A stretch of 64,000 bases of DNA from Spodoptera frugiperda (Eukaryota > Arthropoda > Insecta > Lepidoptera > Noctuidae), in assembly GCF_023101765.2 (NCBI RefSeq), contig NC_064224.1:8140103-8204102 (forward strand), read 5' to 3'. Below, piece by piece: positions 33,160-43,351 of the stretch; within the stretch, counting starts at the first letter, position 1, and each line of letters starts with the position of its first letter. The translations under genes and the position numbers were made by a program. The notes below the pieces were generated by a model that was not told where the DNA came from, made no database searches, and saw nothing but the letters and a program-made list of their open reading frames with translations.

Positions 33160-33276
33160 GACGAGATATTTACCATGTCTATGAGTTTCCGATATTTTGG
33201 CCGATATATCGGAAACGGAATAGTGCCGAAATACCGGAAACTCATAGACATTAAAAAACATGGTAAATATCCCGTC
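33160..33276. mobile_element. 117-bp TTAA-flanked hairpin MITE (MITE-3)
   Basis: TTAA at 33156-33159 and 33277-33280 flanks inverted arms: left GACGAGATATTTACCATG then TCTATGAGTTTCCGATATTT; the right arm is its complement with an 8-bp T/A-rich insertion after CATG. The centre holds the palindrome CCGATATATCGG. TTAA target duplications are characteristic of piggyBac-group elements, though a TA duplication cannot be excluded. Confidence 0.75.
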
Positions 33277-33797
33277 TTAAATTCTAATGATATATTTTCT
33301 ACGTAAATAATAAAGTCATCAAAGCTCCATAAAAGAGCCCAAAGAGCACTAAATTCAAAAAGACTCCACAACAAATTCCTAGCCGTTTCTTATTCCATAT
33401 TCAAATGTCGTCCAGATACATAACGGCGCTAAAAAACCGCCCGTAACCGCTTCGATCCGGTTCACGCGGTACAAGTTTGGACCATTACGCTGCAGTTGAC
33501 ATTAGCTCGTGATAAAACGCATTTAAAAGTAAAATATTGGAACGTTGTAAATGTATTAGATGCGTAGGTAAAGGCTGAGTTAGGCTTCGAGTTCACTGGA
33601 GGAAGAAATGGGACCTATAAAATGCAATGTTGGCACAGATTTGTGACTTAGGCAAAGTAAATTCAGACGAAAACGGTGGTTCTGCATGTTAAAAATGCAT
33701 GAAAATACAGACGGTCTATCTTTTGGGCCCTTAAACCAGTTAATCGGTTCAAAATATTTGTTTCTATAGAGAAAAATAAGATTTTTTTTCTAATAAT
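33277..33797. other. Non-coding stretch
   Basis: A 72-codon minus frame overlaps the MITE. Modest CpG content at 33420-33490 (AACGGCGCTAAAAAACCGCC). No gene. Confidence 0.35.
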
Positions 33798-33876
33798 CCT
33801 CAATTAGGCACTTTTGAAACGTCAAATTGAATTATCCGTCAATCTGTCTGTCAATGAAGCTAGGTGCTCATTCCAT
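33798..33876 (-). mobile_element. LINE 3'-UTR fragment (family H)
   Basis: CTCAATTAGGCACTTTTGAA, ACGTCAAATTGAATTATCCG, then TCTGTCTGTCAATGAAGCTA. Antisense; near-identical in its first 50 bp to 16975-17020. Confidence 0.7.
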
Positions 33877-34479
33877 GACTGTACATTTAAATAGGAGTAA
33901 TTTTCAGTTCTAGTTTGTATACTGAAAGACCAAAATATTGATAGTTTAGTGCACTTGGACTTCTTTGTACATGTATCATGCAACACTGCAACCGCTTGAT
34001 ACATCCTGCAACAAGTATCAAAACACGTTACACGATCAGTGAGTCAAATCCTAACCGACCTTCGCTGCAGTGCGGAGTTAATTTGACATTGATTTATATA
34101 TGAAACTTAGAATTCAATGTATTCAGATTTTAGAATTATTATCTAAGCACAATGTAGTCGGCAAATCAAGTGACGGTTAAGTAATAGTGGTTAAGTATTC
34201 AAGGTAGTTGTTTAGGTTAACTTGTAAAGGTAACTGTTTTGTTGTTGTGTTGTTTAGTACTTAGATTTGTCTTTAAAAGATCTGTGGGAGATGTCCCGCT
34301 TTTTGAGACTGACAAAATTGGTTAAGTTATTTGCTTTCTTTTTTTGTTTTGGAGTTTTTATTAATAGATAAAGTCAGAGTTCCTAATGTATTTAGAATCT
34401 GAAAAAGACAATATTTTTTTATGAATTTTCACAGCTTCAATGGACCAAACACTATTTATTTTCCTCCAAAGTGGCAGTT
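33877..34479. other. AT-rich non-coding stretch
   Basis: No gene or repeat recognised. Confidence 0.4.
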
Positions 34480-34735
34480 TTTTTTAAGTGTGGAAATCTA
34501 ATGACTTCTCCCACCTTGGATGAGGCGAGAGAGAGTGTCAGACTCTTACTGACTAAAAATCACCCCGTTCCTTCTCCTGCTATAAGCCGGAGCCCCAGTA
34601 ACCTTTTATGTTGTCCACAGCTCCAGGTAGTTTGAGAAACCCTGGTATGGGCTATACATAAGGTTGCTACTATACAATATTGCGCGGTAGAAATGCCATA
34701 TTTTAGTGTATCCGCAGCTCCGGATCAAAAGAGGT
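34480..34735 (+). mobile_element. Interspersed repeat, family C, long form
   Basis: The usual block runs to CCACAGCTCCAGG and continues TAGTTTGAGAAACCCTGGTA, TAAGGTTGCTACTATACAAT and ATTGCGCGGTAGAAATGCCA. The same continuation appears, inverted, at 52806-52880. So the full family-C unit is at least about 230 bp and most copies are truncated at the CAGCTCCGGAT point. Confidence 0.75.
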
Positions 34736-35744
34736 AAAATATTAATAGTTTCACCCACTTTTCATCAGTTGTAAGTCATCAAAAATACATACAAAATCTC
34801 GCGTCTGACGCCTTTTGGGGATAAGCAGAGCCAACAGAAGTCAATACAACGACAACGTCATCACTAATCTGTCATTAATATCCTGTATCACATAGACCTA
34901 CTATAAGATTGCTCTCAAGTATATGTAGAGTTGTAGAGCGTGTACCAGAGGCAAGTACCGCCAGTGTAACAGGTTGACAAACTGCTTGCGTCTCAGAATG
35001 ACTCGTCATGTAACATTCATTCTACTGACAGTACCACAGGTCTTGATATATTGACTGTGACAGTCTACTCAGTACTCAGAGAGTTATACTTTTTACTTCT
35101 TCCTAAAGCGTGTGTATCTGGTCAAAGATTGAATAGATTTCACAAAGGTCTCCAAGGCGATAAGTCGCCATTTTTAATCGTCGGTTTAAAAAAACTCTTT
35201 ATAGAGTTTAACAGCTTTTTGTAAAGTATAAAAATGCCATAAAAAATTGTTAACTTTGTTGACTTTTAACACCCATTTTAAAACTGTGTGGTGTAAATTA
35301 TTTGCTTTAAGTTAAAAGTGTCTTAAAAGCTATTGTGTATGTCGATGATTCCTTAATATGTATAAACATAGCACTTGAATTCGATACTAAATGACATCAG
35401 ATCCTATATAACTTGACCTATTATAATACTCTAGTAAAAAAACAAGCTCGTAAACGAACTACGTTTCAAAATACGATTTTTATATAAAAACAAAAGCAAA
35501 TGGAACTCGCATCTTAACATTAATTAAGCGGGCAATCAAAACAAACGGGATATATATATACATAAACCGGTATGTATGCATGTTGTTACAAAACAAAATA
35601 AATAACACTGACATCATATCCCTATTCCCACAGAATACAAAAATAGCATAGTATCAACTGTCCGGGCTCCAAGTGAACGATCTTCGGGTGTTTCAAAAAA
35701 GGAAAAAAGTAAAAAATTGTGCAACGGCCAATGCTCTTCGTCGG
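34736..35744. other. Non-coding stretch
   Basis: No gene. GTCGCCATTTT at 35164-35174 is a one-mismatch YY1-like site. No tandem or inverted repeat of note. Confidence 0.4.
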
Positions 35745-36005
35745 TAGTGGAATACGCGCTGTAGCAAAAAAGCGGGGTCGTCGACCTCGCGCCGTGTCCT
35801 TCGCAAACGTCTGTGTGCGTGTCACCGCACGCACGCACACTAAGCCCTGCTCGCATTTTTCGTGTCCGCACACAATTTTCGCTTGTGTGCGTAACGCGGA
35901 TGCTTTTGAGTGCGTTAACACGTTGGACGCACGCAAAAAAGCGTGCGTTAGGACCGCCGCACACTGACGCATCTTCGTGTGTGTTGAGGCAGGTCGCGTT
36001 AGACT
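35745..36005. other. CpG-rich island
   Basis: The densest CpG stretch of the middle third: AAGCGGGGTCGTCGACCTCG, GTGTGCGTGTCACCGCACGC, CGCACGCACAC at 35830-35840, and GCGTGCGTTAGGACCGCCGC. Four overlapping frames of 72-145 codons on both strands arise from the shortage of AT-type stop codons; none shows domain features or a consistent reading, so I call no gene. A promoter or enhancer is possible. Confidence 0.4.
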
Positions 36006-36344
36006 TAAGGATATTGATGGAGTATAAATAAAAAAAGGTTTCTTCTTGCAAATTATTAAAGGCTGTTAGGCTGCATGCTTTTAAACAGGATACATTGAAC
36101 CGATACGGGAATGCTGACTTTAATATTTTACTTTTGAGAATTCATTTTTCATCATTATTGTGATTAATGACTTTGTATGCCATGTCGAATTTAATCGTGA
36201 GTCGAGTTAAATGATGTATTGCTATGTTGCTATGTGTACAGAACTAGATTTCAAACATAATCACATTTTAAACATAACTTTACCTCTACATTTTCCACAA
36301 ATTTGGTCTCAAAAAAATGTTTTCACCGAAATATAAAAGTACGT

Positions 36345-36435
36345 AGGCCTAAATATAAGAGGGAGTGCGTGCGTTGCGATGTGTGTAGAGCCCTTATCCC
36401 TCCGTTGCGTGCGTCGGGCCTGCGCGTTTCCCTCT
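36345..36435. other. CpG-rich patch
   Basis: GAGTGCGTGCGTTGCGATGT and GTTGCGTGCGTCGGGCCTGC. It lies inside a 91-codon frame that I treat as chance. Confidence 0.3.
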
Positions 36436-37149
36436 TAATTTTGTCATTACAAGTTTACAATGTCGACCAAATTGCTGTTCTGATTACCCGCGCTTTTTAC
36501 CTTAGCTACGTAAATCGCTTCCATTTTAGCGTAAATAATAATAAGAGCTGGCTGAATTACGTTCTATTCTTTTTTTGAATTTAAATTTCTTTTTTTATTT
36601 CGTTCTTTTTTTGCATTTGAATGCTTGAGTTGTTTCTTTTTTTTATTGCTATGGGAAAATATTTTTTTGCCCCGTGTATACTTGTATAGTAACTAATGAT
36701 AAAGTTTAGAACACACATAGTATAATACATTTATGGGTGCGAATAGATACAGAAAATTTGATCGAGTCAAGTATTGCGTTATATTATAAGTTTTTACTTA
36801 GATTTAAATTTAGATTTCAGCCATGATCGTTACACTGCAGGACAAAGGCCTCCCTATCCTCTTTCCATTATTGAGATTTTAATTACATTTTTTTAAAGCA
36901 TTAACTGTCGAAAGATAACTGTTGAAGGAAAATAACGTCAAACGTCGGTCACTAGTGTCCGACGTGGCAGTTATAACTGCTCTTTCACCACCAGATTTGG
37001 AGAGACTCTTAAATATAACTAAGTGACTATTTCAAATGAACTGTTAATACGAAACGTCCAATATTCATTTCTCTCTCTAACAAAACAAAAAAGAAACACA
37101 ACGAAAGACGATAAAGCTACGAAACTAGTAGCTAGCCACAACAATCTAG
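36436..37149. other. AT-rich non-coding stretch
   Basis: Contains only a short antisense family-E fragment at 36818-36862 (TTACACTGCAGGACAAAGGC). No gene. Confidence 0.4.
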
Positions 37150-37290
37150 CTAAACGTCAATTAGGATAAAGTCGTGCGCACACCGAGTGCAAACATCGCT
37201 CGCAAATAAGGGCTGGTTCACATAGTAATGCATGGGTGCGGCGTATGTTCAAATAACGTTTATAGGTCGCGAGACGCGTGCGATGCAATC
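37150..37290. other. CpG-enriched patch
   Basis: AAGTCGTGCGCACACCGAGT, TGGGTGCGGCGTATG and TCGCGAGACGCGTGCGATGC. A related phrase, ACGACACGAGACGAGTACGA then TTCAATCACGAC, recurs near 37949, so part of this may be a diverged duplicate. Confidence 0.3.
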
Positions 37291-37572
37291 ACGACATCGG
37301 TAGAAGGTAGCAGTGATGATATTGTAAAAGTCTTTTTTTTGTAAATAATGGTAAATTGGTTCTTATGGGTGTGGTAATAGAAGTCAAAATGTTGATGAGT
37401 GAGAGACACCTTTGTTACAGATCTTAATTTTGAGGCTCAGAAAAATAGTTTTTGTACTTTTCCAGGGTTTAATTTGAATTAAGACTTATTTTTATTAACG
37501 GTTATGTTGTATTGTGTCGCATCAACTGTGTTTTCCATGACTATCTACACTCATCATAATATATCACTGCAA

Positions 37573-37745
37573 TGGCCGCGGTGGCTGGGTAACTGGCGGC
37601 CATGTAGCGGGTTCGATTGCCGCACGGAGCAACTCTTTGTGTGATCCACAAATTGTTGTTTCATGTGTATATGAAATTGTATGTTTGTAAACGCACCCAC
37701 GACACAGGAGAAAATCCTAGTGTGGGGCAAAGCTTAAAAAAATCC
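37573..37745 (+). mobile_element. tRNA-derived SINE-A, full length
   Basis: Head GCGGTGGCTGGGTAACTGGC fits an A box. The B box GGTTCGATTGC is at 37610-37620. The body CACGGAGCAACTCTTTGTGT leads to ACGCACCCACGACACAGGAG, ending GTGTGGGGCAAAGC plus an A run. Confidence 0.85.
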
Positions 37746-38322
37746 AAACATTTTTCCCTGATCTTCCTACATCAGATACTAAACAATTTGAGTTGAATAT
37801 TATATCAAAATCTACATTTTACAAATAAAAATACGAGTCAGAAAGTAAAAATCCTTTAAGAATCTTTACGAAACTACGCCAGACAACGCCAATTAGGTAC
37901 AGCAGTGAACGTCGTAGGTGTGTGAGTAGGTGTGATCATTTATAGGCCACGACACGAGACGAGTACGATTCAATCACGACTTATCAATCTCTGTGAAAAA
38001 TTTAACACCACCGCATGTCAAGCTACCCTAATTAGGAAGGCACCTGTAAGCGTTTTTCAACTTTGTTACTATGTTACGAGGGTTGAAAATGAGGTTGTGT
38101 GTTTAGTGTACGTTGATGTGCTGTCTCCGTTTTGTCCTTATATTTTATCTGATTCAGACGATAGGAAAATTACGTTTGTGTAGGATTGTAAGGTTGGTGG
38201 CTTGTAGGACGATGTATGTTTAAGTTATTAGTCATAATTTGGTATAGAATTCTTCTTACGCCTCTTGGTAAAATCAAAGTACCTATACGAAATGAAAAAG
38301 ACGCTTATTTCTTTACTTTTAG
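37746..38322. other. Non-coding stretch
   Basis: Frames of 83 and 102 codons occur; the second runs into SINE-B. No gene. Confidence 0.4.
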
Positions 38323-38626
38323 AGATACATGCAACGTCACGCCTTTTATTCTCGAAGGAATAGGCAGAGGTGACATTATGGCATGTAATGCCGCTTTACA
38401 ATGTACACCCACTTTTTACCATTTGTGTTTTCAGTCCGATGTAATAGGGGTAAGCCTATTGCCATATGCTGGGCACCCATCTAGACTCCGTGCTACTACT
38501 GAGAATATTTCGAAAAACCGATAAATGTCCAGTAATACTTTGCTCGACCCGGGAATCGAACCTGAGACCCCTTGTCCGGCAGTCGCACTTGCGACCACTC
38601 GACCAACGAGGCAGTCAAAGATACAT
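38323..38626 (-). mobile_element. SINE-B insertion with 8-bp target-site duplication
   Basis: Direct repeat AGATACAT at 38323-38330 and 38619-38626 brackets the element (38331-38618). Antisense head: A box TGGTCGAGTGG at 38595-38605 and B box GGTTCGATTCC at 38552-38562, both perfect on the minus strand. Two overlapping plus frames across it (102 and 119 codons) are repeat translations. Confidence 0.9.
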
Positions 38627-39383
38627 TTTACATTTTATTGGCTTTATAATCAGATTTGTGACAGCTCATTACGTTTACTCCAAAGAACCACTTGAAATTT
38701 CACATTTGACGTACCACTTATATAAAACAAGTTCATTGACCAGACTCCTAATTACTATAAACTTGTTTTCGAATACAAATCAACCGAATGCAGCCGAAGA
38801 TATCGAAATGGGTCACACAAATTAATAAATACATTAATTAGAAAATTGCAGTTGCATTGTGCTGCAGTCCAAACAGGAAAACCAGGGGTTAATGCGTTAT
38901 ATTTATTAGACTTCAATGCCATGCTAAAAGGACTTTAAACTTAGTAGATAGGCGTTTAAATTCAATTAATGTTTGTATGCCTACCATTCAGTATATTGTA
39001 CTATAAAATTTTAAACTAATAATATCATTATAATAGGGATGATGACTGGGTCAAAAATAAATTATTACAACTTTTCAATACAATCAAATATTCAAAAATA
39101 ATCACACTCTCATTCATAAATTTGATGAACTACTTAATTTCTAGAAATAAGTCTGCTATTTGACGTCAAAAACGTATGACGTCATAATAGAGTATTTCAT
39201 ACAAAGTTCATAGAAAATATCGATTTTGACGTTTCGAAAAAAGTATTGAATTTGACTAGTAGGAAACTAGCCTATTTTTTACTGTATGACTAACCAGTAG
39301 TTAAATGTTCGTAAATGACTATTGAGAGTGATTTCTTCGATTTAATTGCTGTATACAGCATTTTATATCAATGAAAAGTGTGA
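38627..39383. other. AT-rich non-coding stretch with two CRE sites
   Basis: TGACGTCA occurs at 39161-39168 and again at 39177-39184, eight bases apart. No gene or repeat. Confidence 0.4.
39161..39184. promoter_or_regulatory. Paired CRE sites
   Basis: Two full TGACGTCA palindromes in 24 bp, 16 bp start to start. CREB/ATF family sites by motif only. Confidence 0.35.
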
Positions 39384-39403
39384 GTGTGTGTGTGTGTGTG
39401 TGT
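39384..39403. repeat. (GT)n microsatellite
   Basis: About ten GT units, just upstream of a fold-back element. Confidence 0.9.
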
Positions 39404-39441
39404 ATGTGCATATGGGGTGTTTCATAATAAGTAGTAATTTG

Positions 39442-39597
39442 ATTATTATGTTATCGACTTATACTCTCGTAACTGTTTGACGAGGAACTCGACTAGTTTC
39501 AAGCCATGCTAGAGGCTCATATTCATAAGCAGCATTCCGCGAGTAAGCCGATAACATAATAATTAGTTTAGTATGTCTCACGAAAGTTATAATAAAA
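39442..39597. mobile_element. Fold-back element FB-5, internally deleted
   Basis: ATTATTATGTTATCGACTTA at the left and AAGCCGATAACATAATAAT at 39545-39563 are inverted partners, so the outer TIR is clear here. The body keeps AACTCGACTAGTTTCAAGCC and GCAGCATTCCGCG, then jumps straight to the right TIR. The tail TTTAGTATGTCTCACGAAAG is as at 29969. Confidence 0.8.
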
Positions 39598-40050
39598 TCA
39601 AGTAGTCATTTGATTTGGAGTGATAATTTTATAATAAATGTATTTTACCTGTCTAGTGAAAATTGGGTCAAAATATGTGGTTTTGTAACAAAAATATAAC
39701 GGCATAGTATCAGGTAAAATCTGCCCTGAAATACAGGTAAAATTGAATTTATTTTAGGTAAACGAATTAGAGGATAATTCAAATATATACAAAGGGAAAT
39801 TTCGCACGATAAATTGTTTCGAAAATAAATGCGCGTACGTGCAAATTGTAAGGTATAGTCATCATACTTTTTGATATCTAAATTAATATTTAAATACATT
39901 GTATTGTGTTTACATTACAATACAAATAGTCATACAAAATTACTACGCTTTGTTTTTGTCGCAATTACTTTTTTTCTTGACACACACATTCATTCGGTTA
40001 AAAATCTGTTAAAAATACTAGTTCATATTAAATAATACATAGCTTCACGC
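39598..40050. other. AT-rich non-coding stretch
   Basis: An 84-codon minus frame (39645-39899) has no recognised domain. Confidence 0.4.
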
Positions 40051-40288
40051 CTCTCTCCGATAGGGGTAGCCAGAGACAATAAAAGACCGTCAATTGCTAC
40101 AAGATGATTTTTAAAAAAACTTTAAATTTTCATTTAACAAATCATTATTCTTCTGTGTTATTAAGCATCGTTGTAGCTTATTATTATCATCCTTATTTTT
40201 ATTGGATTAGTTGAGAGCAGTGTCACAGCTTAATTTATTGAAACCAAATTTTGTGTTTCAATCGGCAGAATTGTTAACTATTGGTTGA
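40041..40288. mobile_element. Repeat K, plus copy, with LINE/SINE-like 3' end
   Basis: 40041-40082 (GCTTCACGCCTCTCTCCGAT then AGGGGTAGCCAGAGACAAT) matches 44849-44889 in reverse complement. From 40131 the text CATTTAACAAATCATTATTC, TAAGCATCGTTGTAGCTTAT and TTTTTATTGGATTAGTTGAG matches the reverse complement of 45498-45641. Confidence 0.6.
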
Positions 40289-40380
40289 GGATAATGACGC
40301 CGTTAACTTTTTGTTTTTTTTTTGGAAAATCACCCTATAACGAGTCTTATAAAATACTAATGTTAATGTGTAATGTTTTA

Positions 40381-40518
40381 CGGCCAATTCCAATAACCTA
40401 CCTATCGGTAGATTTGCCTACCAGCGGTAGAATTTTGACACATTTTGTATGGAGCTTATGTCAAAATTCTATCTCTAGTAAGCAAATCTACCGATAGATA
40501 GATTATTGGAATTGGCCG
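40381..40518. mobile_element. 138-bp TA-flanked hairpin MITE (MITE-2)
   Basis: Arms of 60 bp agree at about 54 positions: 40381-40440 starts CGGCCAATTCCAATAACCTA, 40459-40518 ends AGATTATTGGAATTGGCCG. Loop 18 nt. TA at 40379-40380 and 40519-40520 is the likely target duplication. Almost the whole element is a hairpin, so a transcript through it would give a miRNA- or siRNA-like precursor. Confidence 0.85.
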
Positions 40519-40584
40519 TAAGTGTAATTAACCTTACAAAAAATAAAATAAAGGCGTTGTTACACTCGATACATATAAACACCA

Positions 40585-40645
40585 AAACTTGCCCCGCGCC
40601 GTCACCCGAGGCCGCGCCCGTCCGATCTAATTAAAGTAAGAGCCC
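40585..40645. other. GC-rich patch
   Basis: CTTGCCCCGCGCCGTCACCC then GAGGCCGCGCCCGTCC, 60 bp of high GC. No frame. Confidence 0.3.
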
Positions 40646-42110
40646 CCAGTGTGCGTCATACTTTACTGTTTTAAGATACGCAGTTGTTACTTGTTTTTTT
40701 TTTTATTTTAAGTTGATTCTGTTTTCGTAAATATTGTAATATAGGCAACATTTTAGTGCCTTTAATGTCATATGAATTTTATTTATTTATTTGTCAATAT
40801 AACCATATCAATATTGTTGTACTTTATAAAAAAAATGTAAAAAAATCTACGGTCTTTAAAGACATAGGTTGTATTCATAATGTATACAATGAGCTTTACT
40901 TCGCAGTTGGCAATGAAGTAATAGAATTTCAACTTTAACCGCAAAACAATAAGATCTTAAACACACTGAACAGATTGATGTAGTTTTATAAGTTGTGCGT
41001 ATGTGTATTGTCATTTCATTCTAAATTTGAATCTTGGGTACTTCTGGGTGAGAAAGAAGCTAATAGTTGACCTAACATAAACCAGTAATCGTATTCTCAA
41101 TTCAAATTCAATTATTACGAATGTCTGCAACACCAGAATCAGAGTTAGTCACACTTTCTCTTCTTAAACTCAAATTATTTCAATAAAACATCTCCATAAT
41201 CAATATACCAACACCTAATTTCAACTTTATCGACTAAAAACATTTTTAATCACAGAAAATTCACTCCAATAGGTAGTAATATATATTTTTTAATAACAAT
41301 CCATTGTAAAAGCTTGAAAGCACTCATAAAATAATATAAATGTACTAAATAAGAAGATTATAAAGTGAGAAACACGATTTAATTAGACACTTGAATAACG
41401 ATACTTCAATAATATTCAATAATTTTATTTGTAGTCGTTCGTCCATCTTGCTTTCCATGCTTTGTTCGAAATGTTCTTAATTCGAAATGAAATATAAATT
41501 TCTCATTCCAATTGTTTTTGTTCTTTATTTGAATTTGTTTTGTTTCTTTTTTTTAATTGTTGCGATGATGTTGAAGAAGGTTTATTGTTAAGTATTTTTT
41601 ATTTATGTTTTTTTTTTTTACTTTTTTTATTAGTATTTAGATACATAGTCACTTGACACAAGTGCCTATTTGGGTAGTACCTACGTAGAGTGTTAAATTT
41701 TAGATCAATTTGTTTTAAAATCCTATTTCCTATATTTTACTTAGATTTCAATATGAAAGGTAGGTCATAATTATTAATCTAGGCACTCTTATCGATTCAA
41801 GACCAACGATAGTCCGTGAAACTCAAAAGTAAAAGCATATAATGACTTCCCCGTGCCAGTTCTAGTAAGTAATTTTACAACGGTGTGTAATTGACTTAAT
41901 CACTCGCCTGTCATCACCGTTCTTGGCATTTTTGAGTAACAGTACTTTATAAAGGTTTTACTTTAAATATAGCATTATGTTGACTAGGTACATTGTGGTA
42001 TAATATAATATGTGTGACCTTTGATTATAAGGAAAAGGGAATAAAGCAACTACCTATATTACCTAATTATTTATAATTAACTGTTAAAGTCATCGCAACA
42101 AATTCGAATT
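40646..42110. other. AT-rich non-coding stretch
   Basis: Frames up to 60 codons only. No repeat recognised. Confidence 0.4.
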
Positions 42111-42420
42111 TGGAACAAACAAAAAAAAATCGATCAACAAAACGAATTCAAAAATCGAACGCTCCGTCAAACCAGCCAGCAAGAACGAAGCGAGCGCTAA
42201 CGAAACGCGACATCAAAAAACAAAGCGAAACAAGAGAATCGCATCTAGCAAGAATCATCGAACAAAAACGGGTCATTGTCGAAAGTCACCGGAATCGAGA
42301 GGCCCCGCCCGCTCGCGCCATTGGGCCTCCCAGCCAACGCACTTCGGAATTTTAACAAAAAACCCAGCCTAGTTCCGCCTTCTAAAATGTTTTTTCCGCA
42401 CGCCAAAATGGCGGGCCCAC
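42110..42420. other. GC-shifted stretch with an open frame, not called a gene
   Basis: An 81-codon plus frame (42110-42355) is rich in K, R, E, S and T and has no recognised motif. Next to it CCCCGCCCGCTCGCGCCATT and AAAATGGCGGG (42405-42415, one mismatch to YY1) suggest regulatory DNA. An exon of a disordered protein cannot be ruled out; there is no supporting splice context I trust. Confidence 0.25.
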
Positions 42421-43290
42421 TATTTGTTTACAGATAGTATTGTGGATTAACTTTGCTTTTTAATAGAGCTTTCGTTTCGTAACGTTTTATCAGTGTACGT
42501 GGAAACTGGTGTATATTTTTTTTTTGTTATTTTTTTTTCACGTTTTGTTCAACGCTAGTTTGGTGGTAGTGTGTTCCAAGCTTTGTTATTTTGGTTGTTC
42601 TCAATTTGAATGTGTTTGTTGCTGGTTGGATTTTGTTTCTAGGCTGCCAGTAACATTTTAAAAAGTTATGGTTTGTTCGACTTTTTTTTTGTTACTGTGG
42701 AATTTATTCGATAAAAATGTCATAGTTTTTTTTCTATCGTATTAAATGTTAATGACTATTAAAATAATTATGACATTCGATCAAATCAGCTGAATATACT
42801 GTAAGCAGTTTACTGTGTCAGTAGAACGATTAGTCTACAAAGTATTGCTGACTTAACATCTATATTTAATTGGCTGCCTATCAGCAAATTAGTATTGAGC
42901 TAATAAGCGAGGAATGTAGATATTTTTAGTCTAAAGTAGGTAATTTATGTCAAGATGTTATACTTAAATAGTTTGTCAAAAGATGTTATTAAAATTAATG
43001 TGAGATGACAAAAAAATCCTTTTCACTTCAAATAAGTAAAGGAAAAGTAAAGTTTTATTCACCGTTAAAGTTTTTTCAAAATCAGTAATAATAGCAACCA
43101 AATTTCAAAAGACGAACACCACAGAAAAAACAAATCTCTTCACAAAAAAATCAAGAACAAGTCCAAGACACACCTCATTCAGCCTAATCTGTCACTAACA
43201 AAATACCACTGGCTGGAAAAAACGTCAGTGTCAACCGTTCAAGCATTTTTTTACGCCTTCACCGTGTAACATGCATGCGTAGCCTAGACA
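42421..43290. other. AT-rich non-coding stretch
   Basis: No gene or repeat recognised. Confidence 0.4.
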
Positions 43291-43295
43291 ATGTG

Positions 43296-43351
43296 CTGTG
43301 ACGTCACAGTATCGTGCTAAACACGTGCTATGCTCATATGCCCAGCACGTG
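43296..43351. promoter_or_regulatory. CRE palindrome plus two CACGTG E-boxes
   Basis: CTGTGACGTCACAG (43296-43309) is a 14-bp perfect palindrome with a full CRE. CACGTG occurs at 43323-43328 and 43346-43351, 23 bp apart. The grouping resembles enhancers bound by bZIP and bHLH factors; no gene nearby supports a specific role. Confidence 0.35.

Noticed and set aside
35614..36051. 145-codon minus-strand open frame
   Set aside because: It overlaps three other frames on both strands in a CpG-rich patch, has no domain, signal or repeat features, and its translation follows GTGCG repeats.
38466..38825. 119-codon open frame
   Set aside because: Its first half lies in SINE-B ([17 protein letters not shown] corresponds to the tRNA-like head) and the rest has no recognisable features.
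42110..42355. 81-codon lysine/arginine-rich frame
   Set aside because: Composition follows local A-rich DNA. No motif and no trustworthy splice sites.
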